In this document: in pieces, positions 9,348 to 17,795 of the stretch
Layout of the letters: each line of letters begins with the position of its first letter
Position numbering within the stretch: position 1 is the stretch's first letter
NCBI GenBank assembly: GCA_004294095.1
Contig: RDZR01000055.1
Coordinates: 1-35,447, forward strand
DNA: 35,447 nt
Reading direction: 5' to 3'
From: Verrucomicrobiota bacterium
GTDB lineage: Bacteria; Verrucomicrobiota; Verrucomicrobiia; Verrucomicrobiales; Akkermansiaceae
Program-made: the position numbers and the translations under genes
The notes under the pieces: model-generated
Seen by the model: only the letters and a program-made list of their open reading frames with translations
What the model was told of the DNA's origin: nothing
Databases searched by the model: none

Positions 9348-9395
9348 ATGTGACAATGATGTAACGTCAAAAAATTTATGTGACGATCATGTCAC
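9348..9395. promoter_or_regulatory. Two PHO-box-like pairs of direct repeats between porin and pstS
   Basis: Four 7-bp units are visible on the plus strand: ATGTGAC (9348-9354), ATGTAAC (9359-9365), ATGTGAC (9378-9384) and ATGTCAC (9389-9395). Within each pair the units are 11 bp apart (7 bp plus a 4-bp spacer), the architecture of the enterobacterial PHO box bound by PhoB dimers; the two pairs are 30 bp apart. The sequence is not the E. coli consensus, so recognition by a PhoB-type regulator is inferred from spacing and from the flanking genes. Confidence 0.6.
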
Positions 9396-9483
9396 ACTGC
9401 AACCTTTGAAGTTTTTTTATCCTGCACAGAATAGAAGTTTGCAGGGCACGACGCTGCCTCTTAAAAAGAAACACAATCCATTT

Positions 9484-10443
9484 ATGAAAATCAAGCATCT
9501 CAGCATATTGAGCCTCTTGTGGGCGGTCATGCCCGCAGCGGCAGAAGTCTCTCACATTGATGAAAATCATGCAAAGTATGAAGCCGTCAGCGGCGTGACT
9601 GGCAATTTAAACTCGATTGGCTCAGATACGTTGAACAACCTGATGACCTTATGGGCTGAAGGTTTCAAAACCGCCTATCCAAACGTCAATGTGCAGATCG
9701 AGGGCAAAGGATCTTCCACCGCGCCACCGGCATTGATCGAAGGCACAGCGCAAATTGGACCGATGAGCCGCCCGATGAAGGCCGAGGAGATTGATGCTTT
9801 TGAAAAACGTTACGGCTACAAGCCGACTGAAGTGCAGGTGGCGATCGATGCCCTCGCGATTTTTGCGCATAAGGATAATCCGCTCGAAGGGCTGAGCATG
9901 AAGCAGGTGGATTCGATTTTCTCGCAAACTCGCAAGAAGGGCGGAGAAGATATTCAAGACTGGGCACAACTTGGCCTTAGCGATTGGAAAGGCCGCGCTA
10001 TTTCGCTCTTTGGAAGAAATTCGGCATCTGGCACTTATGGTTTTTTCCAAGAGCACGCCCTTGCCAAAGGTGACTTCAAAAGCAGCGTGAAAGAGCAGCC
10101 CGGCTCGTCCGGCGTGGTCCAAGGCATTGGCGGCGATCTTTATTCACTCGGCTATTCCGGAATTGGTTACAAAACTTCCGGCGTGCGCGCCGTGCCACTC
10201 AGCGGTGATGACGGGAAATTTTTTGAACCCAATTACGATAATGCCCTCTCGGGCGATTATCCACTGGCCCGTTTCCTCGTCGTTTACGTCAACAAAAAAC
10301 CGGGCCAAGCGCTTGATACCTTGACGTTGGAGTTCCTCAAATTCGTGCTTTCCAAGGAAGGCCAAACCATCACTGAAAAGGAAGGTTACTTTCCGATGCC
10401 AGCGGAACTTGCCGCCGAGGTGGCTACTAGCTTAAGCAAATAA
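9484..10443 (+). CDS. pstS: Phosphate ABC transporter substrate-binding protein PstS, 319 aa
   Basis: Periplasmic phosphate-binding protein that delivers phosphate to the Pst permease. The start at ATG 9484 gives a signal peptide (MKIKHLSILSLLWAVMPAAA); a TTG in frame at 9406 would add 26 residues without a function. Family motifs are clear: SIGSDTLNNL (44-53), GKGSSTAPPAL (74-84) and NSASGTYGFF (179-188), the loops that hold phosphate, then GIGGDLYSLGYSGIGY near 220. It is the first plus-strand gene after the divergent promoter region with PHO-box-like repeats and is followed by a terminator-like hairpin, which could allow much more PstS than permease to be made. Confidence 0.93.
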   Translation: MKIKHLSILSLLWAVMPAAAEVSHIDENHAKYEAVSGVTGNLNSIGSDTLNNLMTLWAEGFKTAYPNVNVQIEGKGSSTAPPALIEGTAQIGPMSRPMKAEEIDAFEKRYGYKPTEVQVAIDALAIFAHKDNPLEGLSMKQVDSIFSQTRKKGGEDIQDWAQLGLSDWKGRAISLFGRNSASGTYGFFQEHALAKGDFKSSVKEQPGSSGVVQGIGGDLYSLGYSGIGYKTSGVRAVPLSGDDGKFFEPNYDNALSGDYPLARFLVVYVNKKPGQALDTLTLEFLKFVLSKEGQTITEKEGYFPMPAELAAEVATSLSK

Positions 10444-10492
10444 TCATCGGCCTAACTCACTGAGAAAAGACGTTTGCTTTGCCCACAAATCG

Positions 10493-10525
10493 CGTGCCGA
10501 ACCATGCCGTCCGGCACGTCTTTTT
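10493..10525 (+). terminator. Intrinsic terminator or attenuator after pstS
   Basis: Arms CGTGCCG (10493-10499) and CGGCACG (10512-10518) with a 12-nt loop, followed by TCTTTTTG. It lies between pstS and pstC in an otherwise continuous same-strand cluster, so partial read-through would raise the PstS to PstC ratio. Confidence 0.7.
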
Positions 10526-10540
10526 GTTTCCTAGAAAAAA

Positions 10541-12811
10541 ATGTTAGATAAGCAGACCACGCCCGATCCGAATCGATTCAATGTATCGCGCGCGACATTG
10601 TGGCTCGATCGTGCGATGGGCTGGATCATTCGCGCGGGCGGCATCGCGGTGATCCTCGCGGTGTTTGGTATTTTCTACTTCATCGGGAAAGAAGTGGTGC
10701 CGCTCTTTCACGATGCAAAAATTAACAACGTCGCCAGTTTTTCGAACGGGATCGAATCGCGCGTGCTCGGTGTCGATGAATGGGGCGAGATGCCATTTTT
10801 CTACGATGGCGGTAAATCATTGATCTTCATCAATGTGGCCGACGGCAAACGCGAAGTGTTAGATGTTTCAGGTCTAACAGATTTGACGGTTCGTTCCTTT
10901 GCATACGATCCGGTGCACCGGCGGATTGCCTTGGGTCTCGAAGACGGCCGCGTGGGCGCGATGGTGATCAACTACGAGCGAAAATTCGCGCCAGACGGCA
11001 GCTCGTCGATTGCGCCAAGCGCTGAGTTAGAACCTTGGCAAGAGCTAAGCCATGGCAGTGGCCCAGTCGTGGCAGTGAGTCATGGCGATTCTGGAGATGG
11101 CCGAGTGATCGTTGCCCAACGGCAAGCCGCAGATGGCTCCTCGCAGGTCTCGATTCTCAAGCTGGCGATGAAGCGTGGGCTGATTGGAAAAGGGAAATTA
11201 TCGCTGGTGGCGGAAGTGGATGTGACTTCCCAATTGAGTGCTCCATCCTCACTGCTGCGGGCTTCATCGAATGCATCGATGGTCTTGATCGCCACCACCG
11301 ATGGCAAGGTGCACTACTTTCTAGCAGATGGCGATGGGGTGAGCAAACGACAAGTCTTCCAACCCCACGGCGAGCTGGCACTGCGGCAATTGGATTTTTT
11401 GTTTGGAGGTGTCTCGTTGGTGGCGACGTCCGAGAACGGCGATCAAGCACAGTGGAGTTTATTCCGGCCCGAGAACCAAGGTGAGCGCTTGTTTGGCGAG
11501 ACGAAAAAGCTTCCAGCACTTGAAAAGGGCGAGATTTTTTTCGCAGCAAGCCAACGCAATCGCACGTTTCTAACAGGATCTAACAAAAAACTCGCAATCA
11601 TCCACAGCACCTCCGGAGTAGCGCGCTGGGCGGGCACTTTGGACATCGCGCCCACCACCGCAGTGATCGATGCCAAGGGCGAGCATTTTTTCGTGGCAGA
11701 TGCGGCCGGTGCGGTGCGGAAATTTGCGATTCACGATCCGCATCCGGAGGCTGGCTGGCGCGCATTTTTTGGCAAAGTTTGGTATGAGGGTGGCTCGAAA
11801 CCCGTCTATCAATGGCAATCGACTGGCGGCACGGATGATTTTGAGCCCAAGCTCTCGCTGATTCCGCTGATCTACGGCTCATTGAAAGGCACCGCCTACG
11901 CGTTGCTTTTTTCGGTGCCAGTCGCCCTTTTGGCAGCCATTTTCTCAGCCGCTTTTTTACCGTTAGAAATCAAACGGGTGGTCAAGCCAGTGATGGAAAT
12001 TATGTCTTCGCTGCCGTCGGTGGTGTTAGGCTTTCTCGCCGGATTATGGCTGGCACCGATTTGGGAAATGCGGGTGCCATCGGTGCTGATGATCACGATC
12101 ATGCTGCCAATCTCTGCATTGGCGATGGGCTACATTGGCTGCCGCTTGCCGCCGGCCGTGCGCAATCGTTTTGAGAATGGGCGCGAGTGGCTTGTCGTGC
12201 TGCCGGTGATGGCACTTTTCGCCTGGCTCGGATGGCACCTCGGCCCGTTGCTCGAGCGCTGGCTGTTTATTTATCGCGATCCAACCACACAGCAGGCCAT
12301 CGCAGATTTCCGTTTGTGGTGGCCACAATTTACCGGCACGCCATTTGAGCAAAGAAATTCGTTAGTGCTCGGATTCATGATGGGCTTCGCGGTGATTCCC
12401 GTGATTTTCACCATCGCGGAAGATGCCCTCTCAAATGTGCCGAAGTCTCTAACAGCCGCCGCCGCCGCACTCGGCGCGAATCGCTGGCAAGTGGTGCGGA
12501 CGGTGATGCTGCCAGTCGCGTCTTCAGGAATTTTCTCCGCGTTAATGATTGGTTTTGGCCGCGCGGTGGGTGAGACGATGATCATGGTGATGGCCACCGG
12601 AAATACGCCGGTGATGGATTGGAATATTTTCAACGGCATGCGCACACTCTCGGCCAACATCGCCGTCGAGCTGCCAGAAGCACCGGTGGGGTCCACTCAC
12701 TATCGCACTCTGTTCTTGGGTGCAGTGGTGCTATTTGCGATGACGTTTTTCATGAATACTCTAGCAGAAATTCTCCGGCAGCGGCTTCGCGAGCGCAATA
12801 AAATCGTCTAA
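10541..12811 (+). CDS. pstC: Phosphate ABC transporter permease PstC with large periplasmic insertion, 756 aa
   Basis: Inner-membrane permease subunit of the Pst importer. One N-terminal membrane helix (about 31-52) is followed by roughly 390 residues of soluble sequence rich in beta strands, with recurring patterns such as ALGLEDGRVGAMV, IATTDGKVHYFLA and FVADAAGAVRKFAI that look like a beta-propeller (inference). The MetI-like permease domain starts at about 445 (YGSLKGTAYALLF), with the EAA loop EDALSNVPKSL followed by AAALGANRWQVVRTVMLP (about 627-657), and ends in a basic tail. Standard PstC proteins are around 300-340 residues, so this one is more than twice as long; long forms are known in some bacteria. 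It is 3 bp from pstA. No Shine-Dalgarno is evident. Confidence 0.9.
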   Translation: MLDKQTTPDPNRFNVSRATLWLDRAMGWIIRAGGIAVILAVFGIFYFIGKEVVPLFHDAKINNVASFSNGIESRVLGVDEWGEMPFFYDGGKSLIFINVADGKREVLDVSGLTDLTVRSFAYDPVHRRIALGLEDGRVGAMVINYERKFAPDGSSSIAPSAELEPWQELSHGSGPVVAVSHGDSGDGRVIVAQRQAADGSSQVSILKLAMKRGLIGKGKLSLVAEVDVTSQLSAPSSLLRASSNASMVLIATTDGKVHYFLADGDGVSKRQVFQPHGELALRQLDFLFGGVSLVATSENGDQAQWSLFRPENQGERLFGETKKLPALEKGEIFFAASQRNRTFLTGSNKKLAIIHSTSGVARWAGTLDIAPTTAVIDAKGEHFFVADAAGAVRKFAIHDPHPEAGWRAFFGKVWYEGGSKPVYQWQSTGGTDDFEPKLSLIPLIYGSLKGTAYALLFSVPVALLAAIFSAAFLPLEIKRVVKPVMEIMSSLPSVVLGFLAGLWLAPIWEMRVPSVLMITIMLPISALAMGYIGCRLPPAVRNRFENGREWLVVLPVMALFAWLGWHLGPLLERWLFIYRDPTTQQAIADFRLWWPQFTGTPFEQRNSLVLGFMMGFAVIPVIFTIAEDALSNVPKSLTAAAAALGANRWQVVRTVMLPVASSGIFSALMIGFGRAVGETMIMVMATGNTPVMDWNIFNGMRTLSANIAVELPEAPVGSTHYRTLFLGAVVLFAMTFFMNTLAEILRQRLRERNKIV

Positions 12812-12814
12812 CGT

Positions 12815-14449
12815 ATGTCTGAGAAATCAACCATCAGCCAGCCATTTGCCACGACCGGGCGCTCGCGCAAGGGCGAGCCGTGGGTGTGGCTGACCGCCGC
12901 TGGGCTTACGTTTGGCGTGCTGATGGCGCTTGGCCTATTTATCCTCATTTGCGTCAAAGGCGTGGCATCGTTCTGGCCGCAACGGATCGAATTGTTAGAG
13001 ATAAAAGGCGATACGACCCGCCAAATTGCGGCGGGCATTCCAAGCCAAGAGCGCTTGCGAAAAGATGCTCAGGGCGTGGAGCATGAAGAACTCCAATTTT
13101 TCCATGGCAACCGCGATTTGCAGGCCGAGGCGTTTCGCTACTATGATCGTAGTCAAATTGTGCGCAGCACGCAGCCGCAGGAAATGTGGTGGGTTGAGCG
13201 CAGTGAAAATGGCACTGCATTTATTTTTCCCAAGCAGGTCGAATCTGATGGCAAGACGATTCAAGCCGGTGATCCCGCATTCGAGCCGACGTTGGATCGT
13301 GTTTTGAAAAAAGGGCGTGAAGTGCGTAGCCGCCTGCGGCAAATCGAGCGCAAGGAAATCGGCGCGATCAGCCGTGAAATGGAAGCACTCAATCGCGCTG
13401 AGAGATCGCGCGAGGTCGCACCCGGACTGGCTGCTGAGCGCCGTGCTACCTTGCAGCAAGAGTTCGAGCGCTTGCAAAAGGAGACCGCGGAAATGCGTGC
13501 GGAGCTGGCCAAGTCTCGCCTGTTAGGCAGCTCGGCGGATGGCCGCGAGATGGTTTTCCCAGTGGAAACGTTATTGAATTATTTCCCATCTAACCGGGCC
13601 GGATTCTTCGAGAGAGTGGCAGAAATGGTTAGGCGCATGAGCAACTTTCTCACCGAAGATCCACGTCAAGCCAATACCGAGGGCGGTGTCTTTCCAGCGA
13701 TTTTCGGCACGGTGATCATGACCTTGGTGATGAGCTTGATGGTCACTCCATTTGGTGTGATTGCGGCGATCTATTTGCGAGAGTATGCCACGCAAGGAAT
13801 GCTGGTTCAATTGGTGCGAATTTGCGTGAACAATCTAGCAGGTGTGCCTTCGATTGTGTTCGGGGTTTTTGGGTTGGCCTTCTTTGTTTACTTCGTCGGC
13901 GGTGGATTGGATCAGTGGTTATTTGCCGATAAATTGCCAACGCCGACGTATGGCACACCCGGCATTTTGTGGGCCTCGCTCACACTCGCGTTGCTGACTT
14001 TGCCGGTCATCATCGTCGCCACTGAGGAAGCCCTCTCCGCAGTGCCCCGCGGCGTGCGCGAAGCGGCTCTCGCTTGTGGTGCGTCCAAGTGGCAAATGAT
14101 CCAACGCGTGGTTTTGCCAGCATCGATGCCCGGCATTCTCACCGGTGTGATTTTAGCCATGGCGCGCGGCGCGGGCGAGGTCGCGCCGCTGATGTTAGTC
14201 GGCGTGGTCAAACTTGCGCCCTCATTGCCAGTGGATGGCATTGCGCCATTTATTCATCCGGAGCGCAAGTTCATGCACTTGGGATTCCACATTTATGATC
14301 TCGGCTTTCAATCGCCGGATGCAGAGGCCGCCAAACCAGCGGTTTTTGCGACTGCCATGCTGCTCATCATCATCGTCGTGGCTCTGAATCTGACGGCAAT
14401 TTTAATCAGAAATAGGCTTAAAAAACGCTTCGCGGTGAGTAGCTTCTAA
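12815..14449 (+). CDS. pstA: Phosphate ABC transporter permease PstA with periplasmic coiled-coil insertion, 544 aa
   Basis: Second membrane subunit of the Pst importer. After one membrane helix (about 24-48) comes an insertion of roughly 235 residues, predicted periplasmic. It includes a charged, heptad-rich stretch (about 165-240: [17 protein letters not shown], then [18 protein letters not shown]) that should form a coiled coil. The permease domain runs from about 288, with the EAA loop [19 protein letters not shown] followed by [13 protein letters not shown] (about 405-436). Typical PstA proteins are around 280-300 residues. Since PstC also has a large periplasmic insertion, the two may contact each other or the porin. 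It is 3 bp after pstC and 5 bp before pstB. Confidence 0.9.
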   Translation: MSEKSTISQPFATTGRSRKGEPWVWLTAAGLTFGVLMALGLFILICVKGVASFWPQRIELLEIKGDTTRQIAAGIPSQERLRKDAQGVEHEELQFFHGNRDLQAEAFRYYDRSQIVRSTQPQEMWWVERSENGTAFIFPKQVESDGKTIQAGDPAFEPTLDRVLKKGREVRSRLRQIERKEIGAISREMEALNRAERSREVAPGLAAERRATLQQEFERLQKETAEMRAELAKSRLLGSSADGREMVFPVETLLNYFPSNRAGFFERVAEMVRRMSNFLTEDPRQANTEGGVFPAIFGTVIMTLVMSLMVTPFGVIAAIYLREYATQGMLVQLVRICVNNLAGVPSIVFGVFGLAFFVYFVGGGLDQWLFADKLPTPTYGTPGILWASLTLALLTLPVIIVATEEALSAVPRGVREAALACGASKWQMIQRVVLPASMPGILTGVILAMARGAGEVAPLMLVGVVKLAPSLPVDGIAPFIHPERKFMHLGFHIYDLGFQSPDAEAAKPAVFATAMLLIIIVVALNLTAILIRNRLKKRFAVSSF

Positions 14450-14454
14450 CAGTA

Positions 14455-15243
14455 ATGGAAGATGATCTAACAAAACCAATCGCACTGATGAATGATTTCA
14501 TCAAAGTGGATCATTTTAACTTTTTCTATGGTGAGAAGCAGGCGATTCACGAAATTTCCATGGACATTCCTGAGCGGCAGATTACCGCACTGATCGGCCC
14601 ATCTGGATGCGGAAAATCCACGCTTCTTCGGAATCTGAATCGCATGAATGATCTCATCAATGGCGTGCATCACAGCGGTGATATCCGGATTGCCGGCACC
14701 AGTTTATACGATCCCAAAGTGGAGGTCATTTCCTTGCGCAAGCGGGTGGGCATGGTCTTTCAAAAATACAATCCGTTTGCGAAATCGATTTACGAAAACG
14801 TCATTTTCAGCCTGCGCGTAGCAGGGCGCTCGCGGCGCAAGGAGTTAGACGAGACAGTCGAGCGAGCGCTGCAATCCGCTGCCTTGTGGGATGAAGTCAA
14901 GGACCGCCTGCACGAGAGTGCCTTTGGTCTATCAGGTGGCCAGCAGCAGCGATTATGCATTGCGCGTGCGATCGCCAATCAGCCGGAAATTTTGTTGATG
15001 GATGAGCCATGCGCGGCGCTCGATCCACTTGCGACGCTGAAAATTGAGGAACTCATCCTCACTTTGAAAAAGCAATTCACCATCGTCATCGTCACTCACA
15101 ATATGATGCAAGCGACGCGCTGCTCAGACCGCACCGCATTTTTATACATGGGCCGTTTGATCGAATATGGCGAGACGATGCAAATCTTCGAGCGGCCCAA
15201 AGAAACACAAACCGAGGCCTACATTTCTGGGCGTTTCAGCTAG
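14455..15243 (+). CDS. pstB: Phosphate ABC transporter ATP-binding protein PstB, first copy, 262 aa
   Basis: Cytoplasmic ATPase driving phosphate import. All ABC motifs are intact: Walker [10 protein letters not shown] (48-56), Q-loop VFQKYNPF (101-108), signature LSGGQQQR (159-166), Walker B ILLMDEP (179-185) with the D-loop ALD (188-190), and the H-loop TH. The PstB-typical NRMNDLI follows Walker A. An alternative start is Met12 (14488). The stop codon of this gene is one base away from the start of a second PstB gene, so the operon encodes two ATPase paralogues; they could form a heterodimer or be used under different conditions. Confidence 0.93.
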   Translation: MEDDLTKPIALMNDFIKVDHFNFFYGEKQAIHEISMDIPERQITALIGPSGCGKSTLLRNLNRMNDLINGVHHSGDIRIAGTSLYDPKVEVISLRKRVGMVFQKYNPFAKSIYENVIFSLRVAGRSRRKELDETVERALQSAALWDEVKDRLHESAFGLSGGQQQRLCIARAIANQPEILLMDEPCAALDPLATLKIEELILTLKKQFTIVIVTHNMMQATRCSDRTAFLYMGRLIEYGETMQIFERPKETQTEAYISGRFS

Positions 15244-15244
15244 T

Positions 15245-16018
15245 ATGGAAAAACCGCTGTTAGATCCCGCAGTAAAGGTGCAAGATTTGGATTTTTACTA
15301 TTCCAAATCGCTAGCCCTCAAGCGCATCACGATGGACATTTTTCCCAATGAAGTGACGGCCTTCATCGGTCCATCCGGTTGCGGGAAATCGACGTTGCTG
15401 CGCTGCTTCAATCGCATGAACGATTTAATTCCCGGTGCTCGCATCGGCCACGGCGGCATCTGGATCCGCGGGGTGGAAATTCATGGGGATGATGTGGATG
15501 TCGTCGAGCTGCGGCGCGGCATGGGCATGGTTTTTCAAAAATCCAATCCATTCCCACGCACGATTTACGAAAATGTGGCTTATGGGCCGCGCATTTTGGG
15601 CGAGAAACGCCGAGATGTGTTAGATGCTACCGTTGAAAAATCCCTGCGTGGCGCGGCGCTTTGGGATGAAGTCAAAGACCGCTTGAACGAAAGCGCGTTC
15701 GGCCTATCCGGCGGCCAGCAGCAACGCCTATGCATTGCGCGGGCCACTGCCGTGAATCCGGAAATCATTTTGATGGACGAGCCATGCTCGGCACTCGATC
15801 CGATTGCGACATCCCGCGTTGAGGAATTAATCCTTGAGATGAAGCGAGAATATACGATCATTATCGTGACGCATAACATGCAGCAGGCGACTCGCGTCTC
15901 AGACCGCACTGCGTTTTTCTATTTAGGTGCTTTGGTTGAATATGATCTCACCTCAAAAATTTTCTCTACTCCATCGCTCAAGCAGACGGAAAATTATATC
16001 TCTGGCCGCTTTGGATAA
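15245..16018 (+). CDS. pstB: Phosphate ABC transporter ATP-binding protein PstB, second copy, 257 aa
   Basis: Paralogue of the preceding PstB. The ATG at 15245 follows the first pstB's stop by one base; a longer in-frame reading from 15167 would lie inside the first pstB and is rejected. Walker [10 protein letters not shown] (42-50), Q-loop [10 protein letters not shown] (97-106), signature LSGGQQQR (154-161), Walker B IILMDEP (174-180) and the H-loop are all intact, so it should be active. The two copies have clearly diverged and are not a recent exact duplication. Tandem PstB ATPases also occur in, for example, Bacillus subtilis (pstBA, pstBB). Confidence 0.93.
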   Translation: MEKPLLDPAVKVQDLDFYYSKSLALKRITMDIFPNEVTAFIGPSGCGKSTLLRCFNRMNDLIPGARIGHGGIWIRGVEIHGDDVDVVELRRGMGMVFQKSNPFPRTIYENVAYGPRILGEKRRDVLDATVEKSLRGAALWDEVKDRLNESAFGLSGGQQQRLCIARATAVNPEIILMDEPCSALDPIATSRVEELILEMKREYTIIIVTHNMQQATRVSDRTAFFYLGALVEYDLTSKIFSTPSLKQTENYISGRFG

Positions 16019-16051
16019 TTTCTGATAGATTTTTCTAACAATATAACAATC

Positions 16052-16753
16052 ATGCAAGGCGGCCATATTTTACGCGATTTTGATCAAGCCATCACTCACT
16101 TGCGCTGTGAAGTGCTCTCGATGGCGGCCAAGGCGCGTCATAACTTAGAAGGCGGCATCCAAGCGCTTCTCACACGCAATGAAGAATTGGCCAATGCGGT
16201 GATTGCAGAGGACGATGAAGTCGATGACTACGAACGCAGCATCGACCAACTTGGAATGGACATTTTAGTGCGCTTCCACCCGATGGCGACGGACCTGCGA
16301 TTGGTCATTTCCTCGATGAAAATCGCGATGAATTTGGAGCGCATTTCCGATCATGCCACCAACATCGCGAAGCGCGCGAAAAAAATCAGCCGCGGGCCAG
16401 TGATGGCGGATGCCGTATTGATCGAACCCATTTACGCTCTAGCAGATCAGTTGCTGCGAGATGCGATTTCCGCATACAGCGATTCCAACGCCGAATTAGG
16501 CGGCTCGCTTCACGGCCGCGATAAAGAATTGGACCGCTTGCATCACGCGGTGACAACGACCTACAGCCAACGCATGGAGCAGGGCAACGGCCGCAGCGAA
16601 AGTTATTTGCACTTGGTATTGACGGTGCGCTCGCTCGAACGCGTCGGCGATCTCGCATCGAATATTGGCGAAGATGCCGTCTTTGTGCAAATGGCCAAAG
16701 ATTTACGTCACCTGTCATCGGGCCAACGCAACGAGATTTCATCTGAAAAATGA
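16052..16753 (+). CDS. phoU: Phosphate uptake regulator PhoU, 233 aa
   Basis: Cytoplasmic helical protein that in other bacteria restrains the Pst transporter and signals phosphate status to a PhoR-type kinase. Two PhoU repeats are visible, each a three-helix bundle: the first with DEVDDYERSID (about 54-64) and NLERISDHATNIA (about 94-106), the second with DKELDRLHHAV (about 153-163) and SLERVGDLASNIGEDAVF (about 193-210). These acidic ExxxD and DxxTN/DxxSN patterns bind metal clusters in known PhoU structures. It closes the pst cluster, as in many genomes. No phoR or phoB gene lies in the window. The TCTAACA heptamer occurs 12 bp upstream of the start. Confidence 0.92.
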   Translation: MQGGHILRDFDQAITHLRCEVLSMAAKARHNLEGGIQALLTRNEELANAVIAEDDEVDDYERSIDQLGMDILVRFHPMATDLRLVISSMKIAMNLERISDHATNIAKRAKKISRGPVMADAVLIEPIYALADQLLRDAISAYSDSNAELGGSLHGRDKELDRLHHAVTTTYSQRMEQGNGRSESYLHLVLTVRSLERVGDLASNIGEDAVFVQMAKDLRHLSSGQRNEISSEK

Positions 16754-16769
16754 CTGATTTACTTCGGTC

Positions 16770-16785
16770 GAGGTAAATTAACCTC
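16770..16785. repeat. GAGGTAAATTAACCTC inverted repeat, copy 2
   Basis: Second copy of the element at 7024-7039, with one base changed. Here it is followed by TTTTA and lies 17 bp after the phoU stop, so it could act as a weak terminator (only a 5-bp stem) or as a regulator site ahead of the EEP hydrolase gene. Confidence 0.4.
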
Positions 16786-16837
16786 TTTTATCTTGGGGGA
16801 AATAAGCTTAGATCAGGCATCTTGCGCAGAACGACTC

Positions 16838-17731
16838 ATGAATAAACTCCATTTTTTCCCTCGATTGCTCTCACGTTGTTTTTTGATCATTGCAATCATT
16901 TCGCCATGCGCATTCGCCGCGGAGCCGCTTCGCTTGATTAGTTGGAACATGGAGTGGTTCCCGGGCAATCGTCCAACGGCTTCGGAAAAAGAAGCGGATA
17001 AGCACATGGAGCAGGGGAAAAAAGCTCTCGCAAAATTAAATCCCGATATTTTTATCGGCGTCGAAATCCGCGATTGGGCTGCATTTCACGAATTATGCAG
17101 TGCGGTGCCAGGCCTCACGGTGCATGTGGTTAGTAGCTTTTTCGATCCAGAAACTGGAGAAATCAGGCCACAACAAATCGGCATCGCCTCCAAGCTTAAG
17201 TGCCGCGCAGCACTTTGGGAACCATGGCAGGCAAACGTGCCAAATCTTTCTCGCGGATTTTCCTTCGCCGCCCTCGAGCACCCATCCGGTGCTCTGCTCA
17301 TGATTTATGGCAACCACTTCAAAAGCAACCGTGGCAGCGATACTCCAGAAGGCGCGCAATCCGTGGCCGATATGCGCAATGAGTCAGCCAATCAACTCGT
17401 CATGCACCGCGATAAGATGCGCGTGGCATTCTCAAATCATGAGATTATGGGCTGGATTGTCGCCGGCGATTTTAACACCAATCACGATGGCCAATTCCCG
17501 CTGTGCCGCGCGATAGAAATTCTGATGAGCTCAGGTCTTTACGATACTTGGACGAACACGCCGCCCGAAAAACGCCACACCTGGCTGCCGGATAAAGATA
17601 CAGATTTCAAACCGACGACGTTTGATTTTATTCTAACAGACGGCATCAAGCGACAAGATGCGATCCTCATCGACATGGAAGAGGGGATGTCGGATCACCC
17701 GCCAATTGGTTTGCTCATTGAGCCTGAATAG
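16838..17731 (+). CDS. Secreted endonuclease/exonuclease/phosphatase (EEP) family protein, 297 aa
   Basis: Exported metal-dependent phosphoesterase; members of the superfamily cleave nucleic acids, phospholipids or sugar phosphates. The ATG at 16838 gives a signal peptide with a basic start and a hydrophobic core ending CAFA; an upstream TTG (16793) is less likely. Superfamily motifs: LISWNMEWFPG near the N-terminus (Asn for metal), VEIRDW (Glu), GNHFKSNRG (catalytic His region), VAGDFNTN (Asp and Asn), and MSDHPPI near the C-terminus (Asp-His). It lies 84 bp after phoU on the same strand. A role in freeing phosphate from organic phosphodiesters during starvation is inferred from that position and from export, not proven. 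Confidence 0.8.
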   Translation: MNKLHFFPRLLSRCFLIIAIISPCAFAAEPLRLISWNMEWFPGNRPTASEKEADKHMEQGKKALAKLNPDIFIGVEIRDWAAFHELCSAVPGLTVHVVSSFFDPETGEIRPQQIGIASKLKCRAALWEPWQANVPNLSRGFSFAALEHPSGALLMIYGNHFKSNRGSDTPEGAQSVADMRNESANQLVMHRDKMRVAFSNHEIMGWIVAGDFNTNHDGQFPLCRAIEILMSSGLYDTWTNTPPEKRHTWLPDKDTDFKPTTFDFILTDGIKRQDAILIDMEEGMSDHPPIGLLIEPE

Positions 17732-17737
17732 GCCCCC

Positions 17738-17779
17738 AAAAAAATTGCGAGTGACGCATCCATCGATACGCCACTCGCA
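17738..17779 (-). terminator. Intrinsic terminator of pckG
   Basis: On the minus strand arms TGCGAGTG and CACTCGCA (17772-17779 and 17746-17753) form an 8-bp stem and are followed by AATTTTTTT. It lies directly downstream of the pckG stop codon and separates the convergent EEP gene. Confidence 0.8.
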
Positions 17780-17795
17780 TCCCATCCTTGTCCTC

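Noticed and set aside
9406-9483. 26-residue extension of PstS from a TTG
   Set aside because: It would bury the signal peptide and lies where the pstS leader is expected, only about 10 bp downstream of the PHO-box-like repeats.
10541-12811. PstC seen as a fusion of two genes
   Set aside because: A single uninterrupted frame with the membrane helix before and the permease after the insertion fits the known long-PstC architecture better than a fusion of neighbours.
15167-15244. 26-residue N-terminal extension of the second PstB
   Set aside because: It overlaps the 3' end of the first pstB in another frame and resembles no PstB N-terminus; the ATG at 15245 matches the family.
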